DNA of 49,917 nt from Clostridia bacterium. GTDB lineage: Bacteria; Bacillota; Clostridia; Christensenellales; Aristaeellaceae. Under the pieces are notes generated by a model. That model ran no database searches, had not been told where the DNA came from, and saw nothing but the letters and a program-made list of their open reading frames with translations. The position numbers and the translations under genes were made by a program. The DNA lies in contig JAFWQA010000005.1 in NCBI GenBank assembly GCA_017509255.1, forward strand, positions 1 to 49,917, read 5' to 3'. Positions 9,501 through 15,830 of this stretch are shown in pieces (the first letter of the stretch is position 1; every line of letters begins with the position of its first letter).

Positions 9501-9907
9501 GTCATCGCGTCCATGGTAAAGGCGTTCATAAAGGTGTTGTAGGTCTGCTGCGTGAGGCTCATGAAAAGCCCCGGCTCCGGATATTTTTCGGAGCCGTACA
9601 GGCAGATATGCTCAAATACATGCGGCAGGCCGGTATTGTCCTGCGGCCGGGTCCGGAAGGCCAGCTCAAAGGTGCGGTTGATGTCCCCGTTGGCCGCGTA
9701 CAGCAGCTCCGACCCGGTCCGCTGATGCACAAAGTACACCAGCTTGCCGCCGATCAGCGGAAAGTCGCGGGTCTCCTTGACCTCAAAGCCGTATACGACG
9801 TCGCCGGCAGCGGGCAGCGCGGCGGACTCCTCCGCCGTTTCCGCGCCCGCGGGCAGCAGGCTCAGCAGCAGGCTCACACACAGGAGGAGGGAGATGATTT
9901 TCTTCAC
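6515..9907 (-). CDS. Secreted M16C-family zinc metalloprotease (PreP-like)
   Basis: The 1130-residue protein has a signal peptide (residues 1-22). The inverted zinc-binding motif HVFEH lies at residues 96-100, with a downstream glutamate in the RAEAWEYR segment (about 173) as probable third ligand. This is the M16C arrangement of presequence proteases, which degrade peptides inside a closed chamber made of two halves. The last roughly 60 residues (AVGANIPAGEQPDAVLTRAE onward) resemble a single S-layer-homology repeat, which could hold the enzyme at the cell wall. The start is GTG at 9907, about 10 nt after an AAAGGAG site. Only 22 bases separate it from the upstream histidine phosphatase, so the two are probably co-transcribed. 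A peptide-scavenging role outside the cell is inferred. Confidence 0.88.
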   Translation of the reverse strand: MKKIISLLLCVSLLLSLLPAGAETAEESAALPAAGDVVYGFEVKETRDFPLIGGKLVYFVHQRTGSELLYAANGDINRTFELAFRTRPQDNTGLPHVFEHICLYGSEKYPEPGLFMSLTQQTYNTFMNAFTMDAMTCYPVASLSEEQLLRYADYYINACYHPLLNDESVFRAEAWEYRMKSPEDPLTVGGVVYSEMQSRQTMADFAYRKALQTAFPGSAAGLSYGGDPAEIPEMTQEAVQEYHRRYYHPSNCLAVLYGKLNDYTAFLKLLDEAYAPYEKAEIRFEDADYTPLTEPAEASFLYPVTADADTAGQCTVEYIIVCPGMREDPEEARILDNLILLMNAESSDLHLNVSDQVPNVLTLSVSHVRTAPDDGICFAATGLQPEDAEKFRDAVDKTLRGYVTARFPRPTLEDILAPYELSMKMTAEADVPANGVLRDLAYCWALTGNAFDYAESVANPDRMYEMSEAKLLQKISGKYGMHNPRTALITVTADPGGKEREDAALAEKLEGIKNAMSEEEKQAVIARSNEEPATADLSAAVAALKAVSAESLPEETRLYEIRDVTGEDGIRRIDIPAETDGIGSPCVYLRADHLSAEELLWLRFYSSIAGSVGTQKFYWDDLDRLKDRYLYNLGISVQFARGESSVIPYLRAAWFAGDEDLDKSYGLLSEILFRSAVDSPELLLNLIAREKAYTRARMNGDPVSLMERRGLAVGDELYRAYEYTDSLDYYAFLSRTEAELKNGSGEFTEKISALQKRMKNSAGAVIGYAGSGKGIAANRERADVFLAGLAHEAAEPAGWKLPVPEKRTAVILDNAVQFNAVAATFEQAGIDENDLALGPVCNLVTDRLLTPVLREKMGAYGAQSLVLPGGGIILFSYADPNIAETYQVFESVPDLLAQTEVDRETLEGYILREYSQYAKPAGELTGAAQALDAWVRLGKRPEDTLEHMRRLKELTPEGVRAAAEVYRAALAGGARVTLGSAGKIGENGPLFDKVYNPFNVKDLSGITFTDVTPGSEHYAAVRFVFEKEILPPDSDTAFGAEKNATEGDLYFAVCVLVGMPEADPAAARDLLAGYGLCAADADTEAPLTGQYAAGLMAAVGANIPAGEQPDAVLTRAELAERIFRLMNPGQ

Positions 9908-9929
9908 CGTTCGTTTTCTCCTTTCCGGT

Positions 9930-10604
9930 TCACACGCTCAGGCCATGGATATGCCGGGAATCGGACACCAGCTCCCAGATGGGCATGCTGATGCTGTCCG
10001 GATGCCGGTCAAAGCGCAGCACGGTAACGGCGGTGTGCTCCATATGCACCGTCCCCGCCAGGTATGGGAAGGGCAGGTTCATGATATGCCCAAGGATCGC
10101 GCAGCCGGAGCCGCCGTGACCGAACAGCACATAGGTGTGCTGCTCGTCCGTTTTGTTTTTGCAGCGGTAATACAGGCCCTCGCGCGCGTAGCCGAGGTGC
10201 TCCAGCAGCCGGTCGCCCGCCCGGGCGGAGCGCTCCACCTCCGACACGGCGAAATTGTTGCGAAAGAAGGGATGCTCCCGCCAGTTCAGATCGTTCAGCG
10301 GCTCCCCCCTGCGCATGATCTCGTCCGCGCAGGTCCAGGGGTGGCCGTTCTCCCAGATCGGCACGCCGTCCGTGCTTCCCCAGCCGATCTCCTGCGTATC
10401 CTCCAGGATCCGGGCCGGCAGCCCCAGCAGCTTTGCCGTATACTCCGCCGTTTCCCGGGCCCGGCCCAGCGGGGAGGTCCAGACCTCCTCGATGCCCTCA
10501 TCCTTCAGCCTCTCCGCCGCCGCCCGCGCCTGCACGTGGCCCAGTGGTGTCAGGCAGTCCTTTTCATAGTTCGGTTCCCCGTGTCTGACAATGATCAGTC
10601 TCAT
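9930..10604 (-). CDS. Histidine phosphatase superfamily protein
   Basis: The N-terminus MRLIIVRHGEPNYEKDCLTP contains the RHG catalytic motif, whose histidine forms the phospho-enzyme. The region around LTPLGHVQARAAAERL and TSPLGRARETAEYTAKLLG is typical of the phosphoglycerate-mutase-like branch, and a later YVLFGHGGSG carries the second catalytic histidine. The frame extends 36 codons upstream, but the ATG at 10604 directly precedes the conserved first strand and has AAAGGA-type sequences before it, so I use it. The substrate is unknown; members act on phosphosugars, nucleotides or cofactor phosphates. It is the first gene of a two-gene operon with the M16 peptidase. Confidence 0.88.
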   Translation of the reverse strand: MRLIIVRHGEPNYEKDCLTPLGHVQARAAAERLKDEGIEEVWTSPLGRARETAEYTAKLLGLPARILEDTQEIGWGSTDGVPIWENGHPWTCADEIMRRGEPLNDLNWREHPFFRNNFAVSEVERSARAGDRLLEHLGYAREGLYYRCKNKTDEQHTYVLFGHGGSGCAILGHIMNLPFPYLAGTVHMEHTAVTVLRFDRHPDSISMPIWELVSDSRHIHGLSV

Positions 10605-10702
10605 ATCCTTTATTCCTTTTCCTGATGATATTTTCGTCCGGACGGTCCTTCCGCGCGGCAGCCCTGCCGGAACGGCGCTTCCCCGTCTGTTTTTATGCTG
10701 TA

Positions 10703-10731
10703 AGCATAGCATATTCCCCGTCCCGGATAAA
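10703..10731 (-). promoter_or_regulatory. Probable sigma-A promoter of the phosphatase-peptidase operon
   Basis: On the minus strand TTTATC (10731-10726), a 17-bp spacer and TATGCT (10708-10703) give a reasonable housekeeping promoter about 90 nt before the start codon at 10604. Confidence 0.45.
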
Positions 10732-10832
10732 CCTCTTTTTCCGGATAATATGCTCCCTTATTCCCGCAGAGCCGGAAAAAAGCGTTCCCGTCTGATAAGT
10801 CCCCTCCCGCGGAAAAAGGTTCGGGGGTTCAT

Positions 10833-10861
10833 ACAAAAAAACAGGGAGCCCGGGGGCTCCC
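10833..10861 (-). terminator. Intrinsic terminator of the lipase-like gene
   Basis: GGGAGCCC/GGGCTCCC (10844-10851 and 10854-10861) read on the minus strand is followed by TGTTTTTTT, right after the stop at 10882. Confidence 0.85.
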
Positions 10862-10881
10862 TTTCGCTTTTGCCTTGATCC

Positions 10882-12447
10882 TTATTTCGCCTGCTCCGCG
10901 GCGCGCACCGCCAGCCGTGCCGCGGACGCCTCCGGCATATGGGAGAAGAACGGGGCCGTCTGCCCGAGGACCGCGGCGCCCAGCCATTCCGTCCGGACAC
11001 ACGGCGTCAGGGCCTCCACCACCGTCCCGGCGCGGCTGGGCTCAATGGGCTCGCACTGCACGATGGGGCTCTTCTGCCCGAAGAGGCCCGCCAGCGACAG
11101 CATGCCCTTCACGCTGCGGGAGGGCTTTAGAAACAGCGGGCTCAGCAGCTTCAGCGCGCCGTACAGCTCCGCCTCGGTAAAGGAGGGCGAATACTGTCCG
11201 TCCGCCGTCAGCGCGGTCCACAGCGTATCCGCCGCCGCCCAGTACAGCGCGTCGGCCTTTCCCTGCGCCTCCGGATGCTCCCGGGCATATTCCTCCGCGT
11301 AGTATCCGTCCAGCAGGTCATACAGCATTTCCTTCACGGCCCCCTCCGCCTGCCCGGAAAGGAGGTCCGTCCCGGCAGTGACGCGCCCCAGCGCCGCGGA
11401 AAAGGCTCCGTTTTCCTCTCCCATCGTCACGCGGATCAGCGCCCGCATCACGGACTGGCCGTCATATACCGCCGTGATCTCCCCATCCGCGGTGAGGATC
11501 GCGTCCTCCCGTCTCCGGCTGTACTCCTCCCGGACCGGCACCGCCTGCTCAAGCCCGTTCTGGATCAGGTCCACGATGCTCATCACCGCCGGGTTCGCGC
11601 GATAAACCCCTTCTTTGTCCTTCCGGGCATAGGTCCCGTCCGCCGCGTCAAAGAGACCCGGGGCCAGATCCTTCAGCTCCGCCATCACGGCGGTCAGGTC
11701 CTCGTCCCGGTTCAGCACGTATTCCTGCCCGTAGCGGCGCATGCCCCACGCGGCCGGAACGATCCGGACGATCGGGTCGTCGCTGCAGATATAGTTGTGC
11801 AGGGAGGCGTACCTTTCGCTGCCGGCATCCTCCGCGTCCGTGCAGGAAGGCGCCTCAAAGGTATAGGCGATCACCCTTTTCCCCTCCCGCAGCAGCTTCG
11901 CGCCCAGGATGTCCGATATAGCGCCGCCGCGGCTGTGGCCGGTCAGCCAGTACAGGTCCGCGTCCTCCGGCAGGGGAATGCTGTCCAGCAGCGCCGTGTA
12001 GCCGGCATGGTCCCCGGAAGCCTTCTCCCCGTTCATGGTCATATTCTGCAGCCAGCCGATGCAGCCGTAGTTCTCGCTCTGTACCGCCACCAGCGCGACT
12101 CTTTTCTCTCCGATCCTTTTCACGCCGGCGGTACCCGCCGTGATCCCCATATGCTTTTCCGGGTCCTGCATACCGTAGTTGAAGGCTTTGATCTCCTCAA
12201 AGCCTCCCTCCCGGAGAAGCTCCGTGCACTGCGCGGCGTCCCGGGCCGCCCTGACCAGCTTCAGGGACAAAAGCGCCAGCGCCGGGTTCTCCGCCGCGGG
12301 ATCCTCCATCGCCTCCGTCAGCCATGCCTCCAGCTGTTCCCATTCCGCCTGCTCCACGCCGGCGCCTGCGGCCGTGCCCGCGTCCACAGGCAGCCCGAAG
12401 ACCGCCAGGGCCACGGCCAGCAGCAGGCCGATTCCTTTTTTGACCAT
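10882..12447 (-). CDS. Secreted class 3 lipase-like alpha/beta hydrolase
   Basis: A signal peptide (about residues 1-28) is followed by a hydrolase core. The nucleophile elbow is GHSRGG with Ser172, and the segment CSDDPIVRIVP holds the probable catalytic Asp, matching the fungal-type (class 3) lipase pattern of GHSxGG then N/SDPV.R. A histidine could not be assigned with confidence. At 521 residues it is longer than the core domain, and the last 200 residues are helical-looking and unrecognised. It is likely exported and acts on esters outside the membrane; the substrate is unknown. ATG 12447 has a GGAGGAGAG site about 7 nt upstream. It is a single-gene unit with its own promoter and terminator. 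Confidence 0.8.
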   Translation of the reverse strand: MVKKGIGLLLAVALAVFGLPVDAGTAAGAGVEQAEWEQLEAWLTEAMEDPAAENPALALLSLKLVRAARDAAQCTELLREGGFEEIKAFNYGMQDPEKHMGITAGTAGVKRIGEKRVALVAVQSENYGCIGWLQNMTMNGEKASGDHAGYTALLDSIPLPEDADLYWLTGHSRGGAISDILGAKLLREGKRVIAYTFEAPSCTDAEDAGSERYASLHNYICSDDPIVRIVPAAWGMRRYGQEYVLNRDEDLTAVMAELKDLAPGLFDAADGTYARKDKEGVYRANPAVMSIVDLIQNGLEQAVPVREEYSRRREDAILTADGEITAVYDGQSVMRALIRVTMGEENGAFSAALGRVTAGTDLLSGQAEGAVKEMLYDLLDGYYAEEYAREHPEAQGKADALYWAAADTLWTALTADGQYSPSFTEAELYGALKLLSPLFLKPSRSVKGMLSLAGLFGQKSPIVQCEPIEPSRAGTVVEALTPCVRTEWLGAAVLGQTAPFFSHMPEASAARLAVRAAEQAK

Positions 12448-12479
12448 ACAGGTTCTCTCCTCCCGTGTGCTCTGCGGAA

Positions 12480-12509
12480 ATTATATCACCTGCCGCGGAA
12501 AAAAAACAA
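12480..12509 (-). promoter_or_regulatory. Promoter of the lipase-like gene
   Basis: On the minus strand TTGTTT (12509-12504), 18 bp and TGA-TATAAT (hexamer 12485-12480) form a strong extended -10 promoter. Its -35 lies inside the T-run of the preceding terminator, a very compact arrangement. Confidence 0.65.
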
Positions 12510-12531
12510 CTCCCGGCGGCCGCGCCGGGAG
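12502..12531 (-). terminator. Terminator of the winged-helix regulator
   Basis: CTCCCGGCG (12510-12518), loop GCCG and CGCCGGGAG (12523-12531); on the minus strand the hairpin is followed by TTGTTTTTTTT. Confidence 0.85.
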
Positions 12532-12561
12532 CTGAAGGAGGATTTATCCGGCCGGGCCGGA

Positions 12562-12825
12562 TCACGCGGGCATTCTGTAGCCCTTGCCGTACACTGATTC
12601 AATACGGTTCGCGCCGATCTTGTTTCGCAGGCGCTTCACACACATGTCTACCGTGCGGGTATCGCCCATTTCCCGATACCCCCACACGTCCCGCAGCAGC
12701 ACCTCACGGGAGAGCACGTCCCCTTCATGCAGCTTCATCCACTTGTACAGGGAGTATTCCAGCGGGCTGAGCAAGCATGCGGTATTCTGATCGTAAACCA
12801 GCCTGAGTCCCTTTTTCGTTCTCAT
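12562..12825 (-). CDS. Stand-alone OmpR-type winged-helix DNA-binding protein
   Basis: The 87-residue product is almost only a Trans_reg_C domain: LSPLEYSLYKWMKLHEGDVL, LLRDVWGY, then RTVDMCVKRLRNKIGA and VYGKGYRMP, the wing at the end. There is no receiver domain, so it is not a normal two-component regulator. It could bind DNA constitutively or be controlled by a partner. The frame runs upstream to 12942, but a possible -10 (TGG-CATAAT at 12925-12920) would make starts near 12918 leaderless; the ATG at 12825 has a purine-rich AAAGGA about 13 nt away. The start is therefore uncertain. It lies upstream of the lipase-like gene on the same strand but is separated by a terminator. Confidence 0.75.
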   Translation of the reverse strand: MRTKKGLRLVYDQNTACLLSPLEYSLYKWMKLHEGDVLSREVLLRDVWGYREMGDTRTVDMCVKRLRNKIGANRIESVYGKGYRMPA

Positions 12826-12942
12826 TTTTCGGAGTCCGTCCTTTCCTTCCTGTTTCAGCCGGGGCTTTCCCGGCGCGCCCGGAACAGTTTTCCCTTCTGC
12901 GCGCCGCGGGTTTTTCATGATTATGCCATACTCTGATAACAC

Positions 12943-13254
12943 TTCTGTAAAACCCTTTTCACCTTATTAGACGCAAATACCTGACAAAATGTTTCACCCG
13001 GAATGTATTTTTGCTGTATTTTCATTTTTGCATTCCGTGCCCGGCGGACGGAACTCCTTCTCCGCTTTATGACCGGGCCTTATTTCGCCGTCATATTTCC
13101 CGTGCCTGCCCCCTTTCTCTGAAAACCCGGAAACACACCTTCCGTCCGTTCGCAAAAAAAGGCCGAAAATGCAAAAAACAGTATGCTTTATGAAATCTGT
13201 TCGAAAATATGATATAATATGTACAATATTCCCCGAAAGGAAAGTGACGGCCCC
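12943..13254 (+). promoter_or_regulatory. Divergent intergenic region with extended -10 promoter for the third sigma gene
   Basis: This roughly 310-base gap holds no gene I can support. Near its right end a TGA-TATAAT extended -10 (hexamer at 13213-13218) points toward the sigma gene, with only a weak -35. The hexamer overlaps an in-frame ATG at 13219, so translation must begin further downstream. The rest is AT-richer than its surroundings and shows no strong fold. Confidence 0.6.
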
Positions 13255-13845
13255 ATGCACGAGCTTTTTCCCGCTGCCCCGGTCCTGTCCGTTCCGGCTG
13301 TGATCCTCCTGCTGGACAATGAAAACGACCGGCAGTTTGTTTCCGATATCTATCTTCAGCACCGCCGTCTGATGTACGCGGTCTCCTCCAGGTATTTTCA
13401 CGGCAGGCGCGAGGATATCGAGGACGCCATCAGCGCCTCCGCGGAAATGATGTGCAGATATGTTACCCACCTTCGCGCGGTCCGGCCGGAAAAAATGAAA
13501 AGCTACGTGCTGGCTATCACCGGAAACGTATGCCGCAGAAAGCTGGCGTCCTCCGATTCCGGCAGGCGGATCTTTCTTTCGGACGAAGGCTGGAGCACCG
13601 TTCAGGATCCCGTTGATCATTACGTTTCCGTCTTTGACTACGCGGACGCGGTCGATCTTCTCGCTTCCTTTGACGGCCTGAGCGAAAAGGAAAAGGATCT
13701 GATCCGTCTCCGCCACATCGACCGTACCGAGATCTCCGATATCGCGGAAATGCTCAGCATGTCCGAAGCTTCCGTCCGTACAGCCATTTCAAGGGCCAAG
13801 CAGCATCTCTGCGCGCTGGCGGCTTCCAGAAAGGAGATCCTCTGA
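13255..13845 (+). CDS. Sigma-70 family (ECF-like) sigma factor (third pair)
   Basis: The protein is 196 residues from the ATG at 13255, selected because GAAAGGAAAG lies about 9 nt upstream and the earlier ATG overlaps the -10 box. Region 2 is divergent (IYLQHRRLMYAVSSRYFHGR, then EDIEDAISASAEMMCRYVTH), while region 4 is clear (LSEKEKDLIRLRHIDRTEIS, then MLSMSEASVRTAISRAKQHL). Its stop shares one base with the start of the next gene (TGATG), as in sigma/anti-sigma operons. It differs clearly from the two sigma factors at 1.8 and 4.3 kb. The regulon is unknown, but the exported-protein genes just downstream are candidates. Confidence 0.85.
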   Translation: MHELFPAAPVLSVPAVILLLDNENDRQFVSDIYLQHRRLMYAVSSRYFHGRREDIEDAISASAEMMCRYVTHLRAVRPEKMKSYVLAITGNVCRRKLASSDSGRRIFLSDEGWSTVQDPVDHYVSVFDYADAVDLLASFDGLSEKEKDLIRLRHIDRTEISDIAEMLSMSEASVRTAISRAKQHLCALAASRKEIL

Positions 13846-14600
13846 TGCCGGACTCTTTTTCATCGCCTTCTCCTGCGGATCTTCAGGACCGGTCATGGGA
13901 CCTTCTGGCTGAAATGTGGACGGATCAGGAAGCCGATATCCTTGAGCAGCAGCTTCAGCAGGCCGAAGCCGACGGAAACACTGCCGAAATGGATGCCTTT
14001 TTTGAGGAATACGATGCCAGAAACCTTCAGCTGATCCAGCGGAACACACAAAGGCAGCGGCGTCATCAGTTGCTGCACACCACCTTCCCGCGTATTCTTC
14101 GTACTGCCGCCGCCGTCATTGCCGTTCTCACGCTGGTCGGCGGGGCCGCAGTCGCTGCCAGCAGTACCGTCAGAAAGTATCTGTCAAAGCTGATCGTGGA
14201 GCAGGGTCCCGAATTCACCATCTTTACCGTCGATGAGGACAGTGAGCAGCCCGTCGATGTCCCGGCAGGCTGGGAAGGCAGCTTTTTCCCCACAAGGATC
14301 CCGGAGGGACTGGTGATCCGGGATGTATTTCCCCATGATGTTTCCTATTCGTTCCCGGACAGCCAGCAATGGCAGCTGATCTATTCGGAAGTGGATCAGG
14401 GATCGACCGTCATGATGGATACGGAAGGCGGGATATCCGAACCCTTCTCCTTCTTCGGCCATGAAGGCGCTCTGATCACCTACCCGGACGAGTATGATGT
14501 CTGGTGGTTTGACGGGCAAACCCTGTTCCGGTTCATGACGCGCGGCTTTACGAAAGAAGAAGCGCTTGCATGCGCGAACAGCCTTCGCAGGATCAAATAG
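13845..14600 (+). CDS. Membrane protein, probable anti-sigma partner (DUF4367-like)
   Basis: This 251-residue protein has a cytoplasmic, Gln/Glu-rich N-terminal half (about residues 1-80), one membrane helix (about 85-105) and an extracellular C-terminus of about 145 residues. The C-terminus has the features of DUF4367 (a WEGSFFPTRIPEGLVI-type segment, a central strand pair and a closing FTKEEALACANSLRRI helix), a domain common on Clostridia anti-sigma proteins. It lacks a zinc finger. Position and translational coupling make it the likely regulator of the preceding sigma factor. It is followed by a hairpin terminator. Confidence 0.75.
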   Translation: MPDSFSSPSPADLQDRSWDLLAEMWTDQEADILEQQLQQAEADGNTAEMDAFFEEYDARNLQLIQRNTQRQRRHQLLHTTFPRILRTAAAVIAVLTLVGGAAVAASSTVRKYLSKLIVEQGPEFTIFTVDEDSEQPVDVPAGWEGSFFPTRIPEGLVIRDVFPHDVSYSFPDSQQWQLIYSEVDQGSTVMMDTEGGISEPFSFFGHEGALITYPDEYDVWWFDGQTLFRFMTRGFTKEEALACANSLRRIK

Positions 14601-14626
14601 TTCTTCCATACAACCGCGCAAAAAAA

Positions 14627-14656
14627 CTGTCTGTCCGTCAGGGCAGGCAGCTTTTT
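14627..14656 (+). terminator. Terminator of the third sigma operon
   Basis: CTGTCTGTC (14627-14635) pairs with GGCAGGCAG (14642-14650), allowing two G-U pairs, and CTTTTT follows. Confidence 0.65.
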
Positions 14657-14759
14657 CATGAGCAAAAAACAATATAAAAACATGATCCGTGTAATAAAAC
14701 AGGCAAGATCCGTATCTTGTATAGTATAAAGCTCAAAACCCAGAAGGAGGTCGATCCCA

Positions 14760-15176
14760 TTGTTCCCATCCCGGAAAGCCCGTTCCCTCACCCGCATGGC
14801 CTGCTGCCTGCTTCTTCTCTGTGTACTCTTTTCCGTGTCTGTTTCTCCGGCTCTTGCCGGCGAAGCTCACATACGGCTTCGTTCAGTCCATATCAAGACC
14901 GTCAGTGTCAGTCTGTCCTTTCAGGGCAGCTCAGCGGTATGTAACGCGACAGCTTTTCCGAAAACAGATTCCGATGTGTCCATGACACTGATCTTATATA
15001 AAAAAAGCGGCAATTTCTGGACCCGGCAGTGCTCATGGAGCGGTTCGGCATCCAACGGGAATTCTCTTTGGGTCTCAGGAACGGCGTATGTGGCCTCAGG
15101 CACCTACAAACTGGTCGCTTCCGGCACCATGGGGGATGAATCCTTCCGTGTGGAAACTCAGGAGAAAACACACTGA
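14760..15176 (+). CDS. Small exported protein of unknown function
   Basis: The 138-residue product begins with a clear signal peptide (MACCLLLLCVLFSVSVSPALAG region, cleavage after about residue 33). The mature part is about 105 residues, beta-rich and Ser/Gly/Thr-rich, with two cysteines, resembling a small immunoglobulin-like secreted domain. The start codon is TTG at 14760, preceded at ideal distance (9 nt) by AGAAGGAGG; no better ATG lies nearby. No family was recognised. It opens a run of exported-protein genes after the third sigma operon. A promoter-like TATAGT lies at 14720-14725. Confidence 0.65.
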   Translation: MFPSRKARSLTRMACCLLLLCVLFSVSVSPALAGEAHIRLRSVHIKTVSVSLSFQGSSAVCNATAFPKTDSDVSMTLILYKKSGNFWTRQCSWSGSASNGNSLWVSGTAYVASGTYKLVASGTMGDESFRVETQEKTH

Positions 15177-15253
15177 AGCCGTCTGATCACCATTCGCGGT
15201 ATAACGGAGTAACCTCCTGTTATATAGATCCATCAAAAAAAGGAGGCAATGAT

Positions 15254-15301
15254 ATGCGCATACGCATCCGCAGTCCCGGCAAAATAAAAGTTCCCGCTTA
15301 A
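15254..15301 (+). CDS. Possible 15-residue basic peptide
   Basis: A strong AAAAAAAGGAGG site (ending at 15246) lies 7 nt before ATG 15254. The frame encodes MRIRIRSPGKIKVPA and stops at 15299-15301; an overlapping ATG at 15249 would give a 12-residue alternative. A CACCGC-TAAA-GCGGTG hairpin follows (15319-15334). The good ribosome-binding site in an otherwise empty 270-base gap suggests that something is translated. It could be a leader peptide for the SH3 gene at 15446, a small active peptide or a decayed gene. No homology can be claimed. Confidence 0.3.
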   Translation: MRIRIRSPGKIKVPA

Positions 15302-15445
15302 CAATGCCGGCAAGCATTCACCGCTAAAGCGGTGTCTGTTCAGTGGGAACAAAGACAGCATATACCAAACACGGATATTTTTCAAGCCAAAGACGATAAA
15401 GAAAGTCGCGGCAAATCAATATTGATGATGATAAGGAGAAAAAAA

Positions 15446-15739
15446 ATGATGAATACGAAAATCAAAGTGATCGCTTTTGTCCTGGCAGCCATGATGGTCC
15501 TTTCCAGCGTCGCGTTCGCGGCAACCGGAACCGTAACCGGCGGTTCTCTCCGTCTCCGTAAAAAAACCTCCACAAGCTCCACGACCCTCGGCTGGTTCTG
15601 GAACGGAGAAACCGTGACCATCAACGGCGCGGCCGGAACGAACTGGTACGCGGTGTCCGGATATGTGCATCAGCACAGCAACAGGGACGGATGGTACCGT
15701 GAAAAGTCTGGCTACTGCATGAGCGCGTTTATCGAGTGA
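15446..15739 (+). CDS. Small secreted bacterial SH3-domain protein
   Basis: The product is 97 residues: a signal peptide of about 24 residues ending SSVAFAA, then one bacterial SH3 domain (GSLRLRKKTSTSSTTLGWFW, then GETVTING and NWYAVSGYVH, ending in a YCMSAFIE strand). Such domains bind peptidoglycan or peptides, so the protein probably sits in the cell wall. The frame is open further upstream, but the ATG at 15446 has an AAGGAG site 7 nt before it and starts directly at the signal peptide. It lies in a run of exported-protein genes; the partner is unknown. Confidence 0.8.
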   Translation: MMNTKIKVIAFVLAAMMVLSSVAFAATGTVTGGSLRLRKKTSTSSTTLGWFWNGETVTINGAAGTNWYAVSGYVHQHSNRDGWYREKSGYCMSAFIE

Positions 15740-15763
15740 TCATTCTTTTCAGAGGTTCATTGC

Positions 15764-15810
15764 CGGCCCGGGAGGCGCTCTTCTCTCCGGAGAGTGCCTC
15801 CCGGCCCTTT
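15764..15810 (+). terminator. Hairpin after the SH3 gene
   Basis: GGGAGGCGCTCT (about 15769-15780) pairs with AGAGTGCCTCCC (about 15791-15802) with one G-U pair and extends into GGCC outer arms. Only a short CCCTTT follows, so termination may be partial. Confidence 0.5.
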
Positions 15811-15830
15811 CGCAGTCGGGAGGTATCAAA

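Noticed and set aside
6416-9991. 1191-codon open frame on the plus strand
   Set aside because: It is antisense to the M16 peptidase, whose zinc motif, signal peptide and ribosome-binding site are convincing. The antisense product is Arg/Gly/Gln/His-rich with no domain, as expected from GC-rich shadow frames.
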